Source: Oscillatoria sp. CS-180
GTDB lineage: Bacteria > Cyanobacteriota > Cyanobacteriia > Phormidesmidales > Phormidesmidaceae
Assembly: GCF_028330965.1 (NCBI RefSeq)
Contig: NZ_JAQMUB010000101.1
Span: forward strand, 1-64,000
Length of the DNA stretch: 64,000 nucleotides
Direction of reading: 5' to 3'
The notes under the pieces: generated by a model
Database searches by the model: none
The model's input: the letters and a program-made list of their open reading frames with translations, nothing else
What the model was told of the DNA's origin: nothing
Shown here: in pieces, positions 1 to 8,279 of the stretch
Numbering within the stretch: position 1 is the first letter of the stretch
Layout of the letters: each line of letters starts with the position of its first letter
Translations under genes and position numbers: made by a program

Positions 1-65
1 CGATACGGAAAGCTTTCGTAAATCGCTTGGCGAAATTGGCGCAGCGGTTCAAGATAGGTTGACAT
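1..65 (-). CDS. Possible transposase N-terminus, cut by window edge
   Basis: An ATG at 65 on the minus strand opens a frame that runs off the left edge and reads MSTYLEPLRQFRQAIYESF. The start resembles the N-termini of some cyanobacterial IS4-type transposases, which commonly begin with a short L-x-x-L-R-x-F-R-x-x-Y pattern. That is a recollection of family style and only about 22 residues are visible. It lies directly downstream of the short calcium-binding-like gene, on the same strand. It could equally be the start of an unrelated protein. Confidence 0.3.
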   Translation of the reverse strand, partial: MSTYLEPLRQFRQAIYESFPY

Positions 66-112
66 CAGTGGTAGGGCTTAGAGTTTCCAATCCTCTACCA
101 CTTTCCTGCTCT

Positions 113-328
113 TCAGTCACCCTGATTGTCCAAAGTCCAGACCACTTGCACCGTCGGCCCCTCCCGCTGCGAACCGCGTCTATTTGAGGTGAGCCAAATT
201 GCTGAAAAAGGAAATTGAAGCGTCTTTTCCAGATAGTAGTACCAGCCCATAGCCACTTCTTCTGAGCTGTAGGCATCAACGATGATTTCACCATCAATAC
301 GCTGTTCGCGTTCAGGATCTGCGTCCAT
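113..328 (-). CDS. Short calcium-binding-like cyanobacterial protein, possibly truncated
   Basis: This encodes a 71-residue acidic protein. The first 40 residues, starting MDADPEREQRIDGEIIVDAY and then AMGWYYYLE and LQFPF, closely match a small cyanobacterial family annotated as 'calcium-binding protein'. Family members as I recall them continue for 100 or more residues, with a second beta-rich part ending in a W-H-Y-W type tail. Here the segment after FPF is compressed and the frame stops at NQGD. An AAGGAG ribosome site lies 7 bases before the ATG, so the start is good. It follows the HAD gene by 68 bp on the same strand. The biochemical role is unknown; truncation is inferred from family length. 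Confidence 0.62.
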   Translation of the reverse strand: MDADPEREQRIDGEIIVDAYSSEEVAMGWYYYLEKTLQFPFSAIWLTSNRRGSQREGPTVQVVWTLDNQGD

Positions 329-396
329 GGGGTGCTCCTTAATTGATTCGCGATTTTAGACTTGAAAATTGCGGCATAGTCTTGGAACTTCACACT

Positions 397-1053
397 CTAA
401 TTTTGGAACAAACCGAACTGCTTTAGGCGCTCATCGGCAAACTCGTCAATGACTAAACTCGCGCCATAGCTGTATAAAACGTCCGGCTTGTGAGAGGAGG
501 CGACGCCAATCGTGGGAATCTGGGCAGCCACGGCGGACTGAATGCCGGTTTTCGAATCTTCAAAGACCACTGCGGTTGCGGGCACAATTCCTAGCTGCTC
601 CAAGGCCGTCTGATAGGGCAGCGGATCGGGCTTGCTGCGGGGCAGCTCTCCGGCAATCAGCACCAAGTCAAAGGCCGTTTCCAGATCGAGAACGTTGAGG
701 ACAAATTCAGCGTTGGCTCGGGGAGCATTGGTCACCACGGCAGTTTTGAGAGCTTGACCTTTGATCCAGTCATAGAGCTGGTTGAATCCGGGCATGCGTT
801 GAAGACGAGTAGCAGCCAGTGATCGAAACTTTGCTTCTTTATCAATGGCCAGCTGTTCGCCTTCGGCTTGGGAAAGCTGAGGCAGCAGTTCTTCGATCAA
901 GTGCTCATTCAGTCGTCCGCTGATTTTCTCCTTGAAGAAAGTCTCATCGATGGTATACCCATGCGGTTCAAGGATGTCGCGCCAGACTTCTAGGTGCACA
1001 GGGTCAGTATCGGCAAGGGTGCCATCGAGGTCGAAGATAACGGCCTGAAGCAT
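397..1053 (-). CDS. HAD-superfamily hydrolase (beta-phosphoglucomutase/phosphatase-like)
   Basis: This is a 218-residue cytosolic HAD subfamily IA phosphohydrolase. Motif I is FDLDGTLADTD at residues 7-17, with both catalytic aspartates. Motif II is the VVTNAP segment near 105. Motif III/IV is SKPDPLPY near 140, followed by VVFEDSKTGIQSA. A helical cap lies between motif I and motif II (about residues 18-85). The length and motif spacing fit CbbY/phosphoglycolate phosphatase/beta-phosphoglucomutase relatives. The substrate cannot be told from sequence. The ATG at 1053 has no clear Shine-Dalgarno site. The gene sits between glmU and the short calcium-binding-like gene, all on the minus strand, with 78 bp between glmU and this gene. 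Confidence 0.9.
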   Translation of the reverse strand: MLQAVIFDLDGTLADTDPVHLEVWRDILEPHGYTIDETFFKEKISGRLNEHLIEELLPQLSQAEGEQLAIDKEAKFRSLAATRLQRMPGFNQLYDWIKGQALKTAVVTNAPRANAEFVLNVLDLETAFDLVLIAGELPRSKPDPLPYQTALEQLGIVPATAVVFEDSKTGIQSAVAAQIPTIGVASSHKPDVLYSYGASLVIDEFADERLKQFGLFQN

Positions 1054-1130
1054 AAGTGTGAGGAGTGAGGGAGTGAGGAAGTGGGGGCAGTCAGGATCGC
1101 CAGATCTGGGACAGTGTTTTGCCCTGTCAA

Positions 1131-2519
1131 TTATTGGGATGGCTTGTCGTCGGTGGTGGAGTAGCGTTTAGAGCGCCAGCCAGGAAAGGTGGTTTGTTTG
1201 GCGCGGGCCACAACAAGGGAGTCATCGTCAACGTCTTTGGTGACGACAGAGCCAGCACCGACCGTAACGTCTTCACCCACGGTGACGGGAGCGACGAAGA
1301 CGCTGTTGGAGCCTGTTTTAGTGCGATCGCCAATCACCGTAGGATGTTTTTTCACACCATCGTAATTTGCCGTGATGGTGCCCGCGCCAACGTTGACCTG
1401 ATTGCCCAGGGTGGCGTCTCCCAAATAGGAGAGATGAGCCACATTGACCTGATTGCCCAGCGTCGATTTCTTGATCTCAACGAAATTCCCAATGCGGCAG
1501 TTATCTCCCACCACGGCCTGGCCCCGCAGGTGAGCATAGGGACCAACACGAACGTTGTCGCCCACTTGACTGTCCGACAGGGTAGAGTACAGCACCGTGA
1601 CATCACGACCGATGGTGGTGTTTTCAATCAGACAGCCCGGACCAATGCGGCTGCCGCTGCCGATGACCGTTGCACCTCGCAGATGAGTTTGCGGCTCAAT
1701 AATCACATCTGGCTCAATACGGACTGTCGTATCAACCGTGGTGGAGTCTGGCTCAATAAAGGTCACGCCTGCGGTCATCCATTCGTCTTTAATGCGGTCT
1801 TGCAAAATACTGTAGGCTTCTGCTAATTGAATGCGATTGTTGATGCCCTGAATTTCCTGAGCATCGTCTACATCCACGGCGCGGACAGGGGACAGGTCCT
1901 TTACCACATCGGTGAGGTAATATTCCTGCTGGTCGTTTTCAGATTTGAGGTGAGGCAGGATTTTGCCGAGCGCGGACCACTGGAAGCAGTAGACGCCGGC
2001 ATTAATGCGGCGATTTTGACGCTGAGCTTCAGTGCAGTCGCGGTGCTCAATGATTTCGGTAACCACGTTGTCGTCGTTGCAGAAGACCCGACCGTATCCT
2101 GTCGGATCCATAAACTGAGCGGTCAACAGCGTGGCCTCGTTTTGCTTCGTCTGGTGCATGTCCAACATATGGCGCAGGGTGGATGGGCGCAATAGCGGAA
2201 CATCACCGTTGAGCACGAGAACATCACCGTCGAAGTCAGCCAGGTGAGGAATGACCTGCTGCACAGCATGTCCGGTGCCCAACTGCTCGGTTTGAGGCAC
2301 AAAAGTGAGGTCAGGAATATGGCTGAGGGCAGCTTTGACTTTCTCGGCCTCGTAGCCCACGACGACTAGCCGGTGGGTCGGACTCACGTCACGGAGACTA
2401 TCAAGCACACATTCCACCAGCGATCGCCCGCCTAAAGGATGCAGCACCTTCGGCAATGACGACTTCATCCGCGTCCCTTTTCCGGCTGCTAACACGACAA
2501 CCGCCAGCTTGGATGCCAT
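1131..2519 (-). CDS. glmU: Bifunctional GlmU: N-acetylglucosamine-1-P uridyltransferase / glucosamine-1-P acetyltransferase
   Basis: GlmU makes UDP-N-acetylglucosamine for peptidoglycan and lipopolysaccharide, by acetylating glucosamine-1-phosphate and then coupling it to UTP. I place the start at the ATG at 2519 (462 residues). [19 protein letters not shown] gives the uridyltransferase signature at the correct position, and GGGAG lies 9 bases upstream. The upstream extension to 2597 has no family counterpart. The N-terminal nucleotidyltransferase domain covers about residues 1-230 and contains [12 protein letters not shown]. The C-terminal left-handed beta-helix of hexapeptide repeats covers about 250-440, with the NFVEIKKS and AHLSYLGD acetyltransferase segments and [13 protein letters not shown]. 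Length and domain order are normal. Confidence 0.97.
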   Translation of the reverse strand: MASKLAVVVLAAGKGTRMKSSLPKVLHPLGGRSLVECVLDSLRDVSPTHRLVVVGYEAEKVKAALSHIPDLTFVPQTEQLGTGHAVQQVIPHLADFDGDVLVLNGDVPLLRPSTLRHMLDMHQTKQNEATLLTAQFMDPTGYGRVFCNDDNVVTEIIEHRDCTEAQRQNRRINAGVYCFQWSALGKILPHLKSENDQQEYYLTDVVKDLSPVRAVDVDDAQEIQGINNRIQLAEAYSILQDRIKDEWMTAGVTFIEPDSTTVDTTVRIEPDVIIEPQTHLRGATVIGSGSRIGPGCLIENTTIGRDVTVLYSTLSDSQVGDNVRVGPYAHLRGQAVVGDNCRIGNFVEIKKSTLGNQVNVAHLSYLGDATLGNQVNVGAGTITANYDGVKKHPTVIGDRTKTGSNSVFVAPVTVGEDVTVGAGSVVTKDVDDDSLVVARAKQTTFPGWRSKRYSTTDDKPSQ

Positions 2520-2607
2520 GAATTTTCTCCCGCTAATCCCAGTCTTCGCCCCGGAGTATACCGCGCTTTGTGGAGGGGCGGGAGGATCCCTGGACAATCC
2601 ACAACAA

Positions 2608-3171
2608 CTACTGCGTGTACTGATAGATAAAGTCAGGCAAACCGCAGGCTAGTTCGGTAAAGTCCGCCGTTGAAATGCATTCCCCCTCGTCTTGATCAGA
2701 AAACTGAGGCTCCTGATCACGGGATTCCAAAATGCGACCGATGACAGGATACACGTCAAACGTTTTGTTCTCACTATCAATCGTTTCCGTTGCGTCACTC
2801 AGCACCCCATAGGTGACTCGCACGTTCTCGAACCAAAATTCAAACTGGTAGGCGGAAAATTCAGGATCATCGATGCGTGTCAGTCGAAAGCGGCTACAGA
2901 CATCACGCACATAACCATCGCGCATGAAGTTGCAGAGCGCTGGATCGGCATCGTCTACCAGTACGGTGGATTGAGTTTCGGTTTCAGTAGTTTCCGCTTG
3001 TTTGGTCGATCGCTCTACAGGGAGCCATGCCTCTGAATAACTGTCAGATACCGGTTCATGCTCCTTTTCAACGGGAGTGGCAGCATGGGCAGACGATAGC
3101 GGCAGACACACCAGAGCAGACAACAGGAACGCCGGAGCAATAATTTTACGCAAGACAGATGTGCTCGCCAT
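2608..3171 (-). CDS. Secreted protein of unknown function
   Basis: From the ATG at 3171 this encodes 187 residues. That start has GAGG 9 bases upstream; an ATG five codons earlier (3186) has no ribosome site. The N-terminus is a clear signal peptide: basic VLRK, hydrophobic [16 protein letters not shown], and a probable cleavage after SSAHA. The mature protein is acidic and contains two cysteine pairs, around [15 protein letters not shown] and in [14 protein letters not shown]. That suggests disulfides in the periplasm or outside the cell. I do not recognise a family. It lies 88 bp upstream of glmU on the same strand, which may reflect co-transcription but says little about function. Confidence 0.75.
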   Translation of the reverse strand: MASTSVLRKIIAPAFLLSALVCLPLSSAHAATPVEKEHEPVSDSYSEAWLPVERSTKQAETTETETQSTVLVDDADPALCNFMRDGYVRDVCSRFRLTRIDDPEFSAYQFEFWFENVRVTYGVLSDATETIDSENKTFDVYPVIGRILESRDQEPQFSDQDEGECISTADFTELACGLPDFIYQYTQ

Positions 3172-3413
3172 GGATGGAGACCTCATCGATAACTAAATAA
3201 TGATATTGGAGCCGCGATCGCAGCCACCCCAATACTAGATCCCCTTCATCGGCTACTCACTGAATTCCGTTCTAGATACGAATGCAATGTGGTGACAGGG
3301 GCGCGATGGGAAATGGGGTGGGTTTCTCACAATCTTTGATTGACCTACCCGGTTGCGGACCAGCTTCACAATGGGTTTGGAGTTAGGAATCCAGCCTTGA
3401 GCCATCAATCACG

Positions 3414-5942
3414 CTATGCTGGCTCATTGCGAAGCTGAGCGAGGAGCGCTTGAGTGACAGGATGCTCGGAGAGCAGTTCCCCTTGACCCGCGTCAAGAGC
3501 TGCTCGGAGGCAGCTCACAAAGTTACTGTTGGCTATTTGAGTTGTGGGATGGTCTTCTCCAAGCTGCTTAAGCAAAATGGATATCGCTTCTAAGTACAAC
3601 GGTTCAGCGGTGTCGTAGCGTTTCATCGAAGTGTAAAGAAAGGCAAGATTGTTAAGGCCTTGGCCTACATCAGGATGATCCTCCCCCAAGAGCTGTTTTC
3701 GCAATCCTATGACCTTTTGAGAGATCGATTCCGCTTTGTCATAACGTCCCTGCCGACAATACAAATCGGCAAGATTGTTAAGGCTCTGGCTCACGTCGGG
3801 GTGCTTCTCGCCTAGCAACTGTTTCCGCAACTCCAATGCCTTTTGATAGAGTGGCTCCGCTTCGTCATAACGCTTCTGCGAAGCATAGAGCATGGCAAGA
3901 TTGTTAAGGGTAGTAGCTGTATAATGATGCTTCTCACCTAAAAGCCGTTTCCACTGCCGCAATGCCTCTCGATACAGTGGCTCTGCTTCACTATAACGTC
4001 TTTGAAAGGTGTATAACAGGGCAAGATCATTGAGGCTGGTAGCGATATCAAGATGTTCCTCTCCCAAAAGCTGTTTCCGCAACTCCAACGCCTCTTTATA
4101 CAGAGGCTCCGCTTCGCTGTAACGCCCCTGCGATTCGTACAGTCCAGCAAGATTATTCAGGCTCATCGCCACATCGGGATGCGACTCCCCCAACAGCTCT
4201 TTACTCAAGACCAAGGCTCGTTTGAGTAAAGGTTCTGCTTCGCCATATTGACCTTTCTTGAATAAAGCTAGCCCTACACGATTCAACCTGCCAGCCATCT
4301 CAAGATCAACCTCGCAACTGCCAATTTGAGCATTCAATTCCTGTCGGTTAGCCAGTTCATCCGCCTGGTCGTGCCATCCTAGCTTTCGACAAAGCCTCAT
4401 TTGGGCCTCCAGGAGGCATTGTGTCCAGGGAGTATCCGGCCCCAACACTTTCTCCGCTAGGTGAACTGCTTGCTGATAATAATCGAAGGATTGCTGCCCC
4501 TTATGAGGTCCCATCAAACGATAGATGTCTCCCATGAGGCCAAGACCATGGATGGTGAGAAAATGGCGATCGCCCTCAGGAACCGTTTTCATCATGCTCA
4601 ACACGTTTTGGCACAGCCCTTCAGCATAGTCCAGGGTATGTTTATGACAGAACACAACAGCCGCCGATAACTTGAATTGAGCCAGTTGTAATGGCTCAAT
4701 AGGTTGATGATTGTCAACAATGGCTAGGGCCTGTTGACTGAGCTTGGTGGCTTCTGAGAGCCGTCCTTGACTAGCAACCACCTCCGCCTGACGACAGAGC
4801 GCCTCTGCCACCGCAAGAGACTCCGCTCCACAATGGTGTGTGCGAATCCGAACTGCTCTCAGACAGGCGTTCTTCGCATCAAACGTGTTTTCCAACGCTA
4901 AATAGACTTCAGCGAGGGCATACCAAGCATCCGCCGCAAGGAGGCTATCCGCTTGGTCGAGTTCTAACTGACTCAGCGCCTCTTTGAAGGTGTCTTTGGT
5001 AGCTTCCCATTCGTATGAGGCTATTTGCGCCTGACCTAAATAGATCCAAGCCAGAACCGTTTGCTGAGGAGTAGCCTGGTGAGACTCCAGCAGCGCTTGC
5101 AACATTATCGGAATTTCGGCATGGGGAGCCTGACGTATCTGCTGGTTGATTGCCGTGAGGCACCAATCAATCGCTGTCTCAGATTTTGATAAGGTCGTGC
5201 TATGGTGCAGCGCCTCTTTCAGCGCCGTGATTGCCTGTGAGGGGTCCGCGCTTAAGGTTTGATAATAGTCGAACAGCCAATGATGAACTGGCTGCTGTTG
5301 TGCCTGGGGCTGCCTTTTAAGGAAATGCTGCCGGATCTCTGGATGTATCTGCCAGGCTTGACTACCCGATGATTGAATATAAGGGTGTTCGGCAAGTAGC
5401 TTCAGATTATCCTGATAGCGGTCTGAGTCGTCACTGTCATTGGCAAACTGGGACACCAGTGCGCGAAAAAGTACCTCGTCCCAATAGCGAGGCACCGACA
5501 AAATTTCAAACAGTTTTAGCTCATCAGGATCCCAGACCTCGTCTGCTTTAGCCAAGGTCTCAGACATGGATTGAGCAAAATCTTCCACACGCGGTAAACG
5601 CTTTCGGTGAATTTTTCGCCACATCTCAAACCCAATATCGAGATAAAGGGGGCTGCCTGCCGCTGTCTGAACAATTGCCTGCCGCAGGTCACTATTCTGA
5701 ATGCCTCCAGTTTGTAGAACAGTATTGCCATCAGCATCACTCATGGGTGAGACAGGCGTTTGCAAAGCATCGTCCATCCACTCCAAACGATCCTTTGATG
5801 TGATGACCCAGAGTGTATGAGGACTGGCTTCTTCTGGGCTAAGCAGATGTTCGAGCCAGGTGCACCGACCAGAGCGCTCATCATCCACCAAGCAATCATA
5901 GCCATCAACGAAAATGATTGAGGCTTGCTTCGATTGAGGCAA
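3414..5942 (-). CDS. C-terminal part of a split STAND-type TPR protein
   Basis: The 842-residue frame begins at a TTG (5942). It continues, in the same frame, the gene at 5967-6704 after one TGA and eight codons. Residues 8-15 (IIFVDGYD) look like the Walker B strand of an NB-ARC/STAND ATPase. SVPRYWDEVLFRAL near 150 fits the region after the ATPase core in cyanobacterial STAND-TPR proteins. After helical repeats, about residues 560-820 hold six kinesin-light-chain-type 42-residue TPRs, each with the pattern GRYxEAEPLYxxALELRKxLLGExHPD. TPRs bind proteins. Whether this half is translated on its own is unknown; I see no good ribosome site. It may be a pseudogene remnant or an independent TPR adaptor. 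Confidence 0.75.
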   Translation of the reverse strand: MPQSKQASIIFVDGYDCLVDDERSGRCTWLEHLLSPEEASPHTLWVITSKDRLEWMDDALQTPVSPMSDADGNTVLQTGGIQNSDLRQAIVQTAAGSPLYLDIGFEMWRKIHRKRLPRVEDFAQSMSETLAKADEVWDPDELKLFEILSVPRYWDEVLFRALVSQFANDSDDSDRYQDNLKLLAEHPYIQSSGSQAWQIHPEIRQHFLKRQPQAQQQPVHHWLFDYYQTLSADPSQAITALKEALHHSTTLSKSETAIDWCLTAINQQIRQAPHAEIPIMLQALLESHQATPQQTVLAWIYLGQAQIASYEWEATKDTFKEALSQLELDQADSLLAADAWYALAEVYLALENTFDAKNACLRAVRIRTHHCGAESLAVAEALCRQAEVVASQGRLSEATKLSQQALAIVDNHQPIEPLQLAQFKLSAAVVFCHKHTLDYAEGLCQNVLSMMKTVPEGDRHFLTIHGLGLMGDIYRLMGPHKGQQSFDYYQQAVHLAEKVLGPDTPWTQCLLEAQMRLCRKLGWHDQADELANRQELNAQIGSCEVDLEMAGRLNRVGLALFKKGQYGEAEPLLKRALVLSKELLGESHPDVAMSLNNLAGLYESQGRYSEAEPLYKEALELRKQLLGEEHLDIATSLNDLALLYTFQRRYSEAEPLYREALRQWKRLLGEKHHYTATTLNNLAMLYASQKRYDEAEPLYQKALELRKQLLGEKHPDVSQSLNNLADLYCRQGRYDKAESISQKVIGLRKQLLGEDHPDVGQGLNNLAFLYTSMKRYDTAEPLYLEAISILLKQLGEDHPTTQIANSNFVSCLRAALDAGQGELLSEHPVTQALLAQLRNEPA

Positions 5943-5966
5943 ATCTGACCGTCTTAGATAATGCTT

Positions 5967-6704
5967 TCAATCCCTAGCTAGGAAGAGAGGCAGTTTAGGC
6001 GCGATATCTAGAGGGCCATCGCAGTCCTCCTTCAGCTCCCGCAAATCTCGATTGCCTCGCTCTTTCCACCAAATTCTGCGCTGCTCATCCAACCCGACAA
6101 AAAACCAGTTCAGCTTCGCCAGAAAAATACCAAAAGGAATAGCCCCTTCTAAATACCTGGCAATGTCCGTCATCATGTGAGGAATCAGAGCACGGGCTGT
6201 CTCTGTCATGTCAGCCAACTGCATCTGCTTCAGAACCTTGGATAGATCGAGGTCCTGCACCGCACCGACTAAATCTGCAAAGGCACTGGCGTTATCAGCA
6301 CGCTGCATTCTTTGGGAAAAGTCTGTCGAATCGACGGCTAAACCGGGATGGCGAGCAGCCCAATAGCACCAATAGGCAATGTCATAGCAGCTACAGTCTA
6401 CGCCGCTGGCACCCAACTCCCGTCGCAGCTCTTGCAGCCCTTCCTCCAAAGAGGGCGTTGAAAACCGTTCGAGACCAACCCCGTCCAGCAATGCACAGGC
6501 ATATCCTTGCGCTTTCAAAGACCTGTACACGTTCTTCGCCAAGTCCCAAGTAATGCTAGGCGGCCCGTAGTAAACCAAAATATTGCGGTTATGGCGACCT
6601 AAGCCTTCGACAGCTTCCTCAACATCTTTGATGTACGACTCTCGTGAAATCAGTCGCTTCAGTGACCTGGGTGATTTTCCATCCGTTTCAGAAGAATGAG
6701 GCAT
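5967..6704 (-). pseudogene. N-terminal part of split STAND ATPase with degenerate P-loop
   Basis: This 245-residue frame starts at ATG 6704. RESYIKDVEEAVEGL and NILVYYGPPS match the entry into the NTPase domain of cyanobacterial STAND/NB-ARC-TPR proteins, where the usual continuation is G-x-G-G-I-G-K-[TS]. Here the loop reads GPPSITWDLAKNV, so the Gly-Lys-Ser/Thr needed for nucleotide binding is missing. The protein ends at PLFLARD-TGA. In the same frame the next codons read KHYL, and relatives as I recall them have D-L-K-x-Y-L at this point, so the TGA likely replaced a Leu codon. Together with the gene at 3414-5942 it would form one protein of about 1095 codons. I treat it as a decaying or neofunctionalised gene. 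Confidence 0.7.
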
Positions 6705-6846
6705 CGAAAAAATACGGATTTCATTGGAGTATTGTTCTTGTTATGGCACAGCCTTTCTAGTCGTGACAAACAATCAGTTGCAGGCTGTTACGCCCAGGCA
6801 TATTGAGTTAGAAATTGAGGCTAGCCCACACTCACCTTTCATAGAT

Positions 6847-6993
6847 TTAGAGAGATGCAATGAGTTTGAGACGCTGGACATAGAAGCTGTTGAGATCGGG
6901 CATGGTGAAGCAGGCAGTTGCCATAAAGTCGAAGGTCATCCACCAAATTTGGGTCACAGGAACAGCACGGTAGCGATCGCGGTTAACGTTCAC
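6847..6993 (-). CDS. Small 48-residue frame overlapping the antitoxin stop
   Basis: A GTG at 6993 opens a 48-residue frame that overlaps the last 11 bases of the antitoxin-like gene, an arrangement common for toxin partners. It contains QIWWMTFDFMATACFTMPDL and ends with a basic stretch (YVQRLKLIASL). I do not recognise a ParE, RelE or PIN fold, and the length is half that of usual toxins. It could be a remnant or a chance frame. Confidence 0.22.
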   Translation of the reverse strand: MNVNRDRYRAVPVTQIWWMTFDFMATACFTMPDLNSFYVQRLKLIASL

Positions 6994-7246
6994 AATTCAC
7001 TGGGCTAAGGCCCTGCCGTTCCTCCTTCCACCAGTCATCTGTGACTTCAATCCCTTCACCACGGTCAAGACTATTCAGTCCCTCATCGAGTTGACTGTCA
7101 AGTGAAAACTTGGCTTGACGTAATCGTTGATCCAAAAGCACTAAAGCCTGAAAGTACTCATCTGCAGACGAGTAACCACTTTGAGTCACTTGCTCATCCA
7201 CATAGGCTTTGAGGTTGTCAGGAAGAGAAATAGTGATGTTGCTCAT
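6983..7246 (-). CDS. ParD/CopG-type antitoxin-like protein
   Basis: From the ATG at 7246 this encodes 87 residues. The start MSNITISLPDNLKAYVDEQV is the ribbon-helix-helix strand and first helix typical of ParD/CopG antitoxins. SGYSSADEYFQALV follows as the second helix. The C-terminal half is charged and ends in a Trp pair (DDWWKEERQG), the usual toxin-binding tail. Such proteins repress their own operon and neutralise a ParE-type toxin. No ParE-like gene follows: only a 48-codon frame overlaps its end and the remaining 140 bp to the next gene are empty. An upstream extension to 7309 lacks family similarity. It is probably an orphan antitoxin. Confidence 0.72.
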   Translation of the reverse strand: MSNITISLPDNLKAYVDEQVTQSGYSSADEYFQALVLLDQRLRQAKFSLDSQLDEGLNSLDRGEGIEVTDDWWKEERQGLSPVNCER

Positions 7247-7392
7247 ACCGTCATGCCTTAAGTTGCTTCCAGGGTATCTCAGCATTTGGAGAGTTACGAC
7301 ATCTGTCACTGTTCTGTTCGCGTTTTCGGCAACTCCTTTATCCCGTCACTGCCTGCTCTACGATCGCCAACTAACCCCATGAAAATTGCTCC

Positions 7393-7488
7393 ATGAAGGC
7401 ATCAATAATCACGATTGGGCTGGTCAGTGCGATCGCTCAAACCACAGCCACCACTGCTATTCCTGACGATTTGCAAACAGGAGAATAG
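7393..7488 (+). CDS. Possible 31-residue peptide or signal-peptide remnant
   Basis: ATG to TAG with a hydrophobic, alanine/isoleucine-rich start (MKASIITIGLVSAIAQ) followed by a few polar residues. There is no convincing ribosome site and no family match. I list it only because it resembles a decapitated secreted protein. Confidence 0.15.
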   Translation: MKASIITIGLVSAIAQTTATTAIPDDLQTGE

Positions 7489-7504
7489 CGGATGGATGCG
7501 ATCC

Positions 7505-7519
7505 GTGGGCGGTGCCCAC
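7505..7519. repeat. Short palindromic repeat, copy 1
   Basis: GTGGGC-ggt-GCCCAC is a perfect inverted repeat, followed by CCTACC. It resembles a short intergenic repeat widespread in cyanobacterial genomes. A related copy lies on the other side of the DUF29 gene at 8115-8129. Confidence 0.5.
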
Positions 7520-7639
7520 CCTACCCCTCGTGTCTACCCTTCAGCCAAACTTGCCATCCCATCATCAGGCATCTCTCTGCCAAAATAGAGAAATAGCGAT
7601 GTCTTCATACTCGCAGACTCACCCCCGCAGGTCAGCGTC

Positions 7640-8071
7640 ATGGATAGCACTTTATACGATCGCGACTACTATCAGTGGCTCAGCGAAACCGCCTATCTGC
7701 TGTCAGAAGGGCGACTGTCTGAAATGGATGTCCCCAATCTGCTGGACGAAATTGAAGCGATGGGAAAAAGCCAAAAACGGGCGATCGCGTCTTACCTGCG
7801 GGTGCTGCTGCTGCATTTGCTGACATGGACCTATCAGCCGGAAAAGCGCTCCGGGAGCTGGCGAAGTTCTATCCGTAATGCTCGCACTGCCTTGGCAGAA
7901 CGCCTGGAAGAAAGTCCCAGCCTTAAGCCTTACCCTGAAACCGTGTTGCCCCAGTGTTATCGCACTGCCCGTGCTAACGCCGCTGATGAAACGGGACTGT
8001 CCCTCACTACTTTTCCCAAGGAGTCTCCGTTCACCCTGACAGACATTTTGTCCGAAGAGTTTTTACCGTAA
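7640..8071 (+). CDS. DUF29 family protein
   Basis: This is a 143-residue protein with the DUF29 pattern: DRDYYQWLSETAYLLSEGRL at residues 8-27, then LLDEIEAMGKSQKRAI, LRVLLLHLLTWTYQPEKRS and SWRSSIRNARTAL. DUF29 proteins are small, helical, cytosolic and highly multiplied in cyanobacteria. Their function is unknown; some authors link them to mobile or toxin-like gene sets, but nothing here proves that. The length is normal (140-160). The gene stands alone on the plus strand and is flanked on both sides by related short palindromic repeats (7505-7519 and 8115-8129). Confidence 0.88.
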   Translation: MDSTLYDRDYYQWLSETAYLLSEGRLSEMDVPNLLDEIEAMGKSQKRAIASYLRVLLLHLLTWTYQPEKRSGSWRSSIRNARTALAERLEESPSLKPYPETVLPQCYRTARANAADETGLSLTTFPKESPFTLTDILSEEFLP

Positions 8072-8114
8072 TAACAATGATGAAGGCCGTCTCAATACTA
8101 TGGCTAGCGTCAGG

Positions 8115-8129
8115 CGGGCAGTGCCCACC
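8115..8129. repeat. Short palindromic repeat, copy 2
   Basis: CGGGC-agt-GCCCACC, the same core as at 7505-7519 with one base changed on the left arm. Confidence 0.4.
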
Positions 8130-8279
8130 TGACCTATAGATATTCTCCGTAAACCCTGTGTCTATGAGGTTGCAGGTGCTTAGTACTCGACGGCGGACGT
8201 ATGTGCATCATTCCTAATGCTCAAAAGTCCCACTATGAGGCAGTTTTGCATTTTGCATTTTGCATTCCGCATAGCGGTA

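Larger units (their letters stand above)
7247..7639. other. Gene-poor interval with a 31-codon frame and a short repeat
   Basis: No recognised gene. An ATG at 7393 opens a 31-codon frame to 7488 (MKASIITIGLVSAIAQTTA...) that looks like an isolated signal-peptide start and may be a fragment of a lost secreted-protein gene. A short palindromic repeat lies at 7505-7519. Confidence 0.4.

Noticed and set aside
1119-2195. Long plus-strand frames (235 and 122 codons) opposite glmU
   Set aside because: They are antisense shadows of a well-conserved gene with no ribosome site or family similarity.
3540-4270. Regular 126-bp repeats that could be mistaken for a repeat array
   Set aside because: They are the DNA of 42-residue TPR units in one reading frame; no spacer/repeat structure of a CRISPR array exists here or elsewhere in the window.
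6724-7008. 94-codon plus-strand frame
   Set aside because: It overlaps the end of the antitoxin-like gene on the other strand and has no family-like features.
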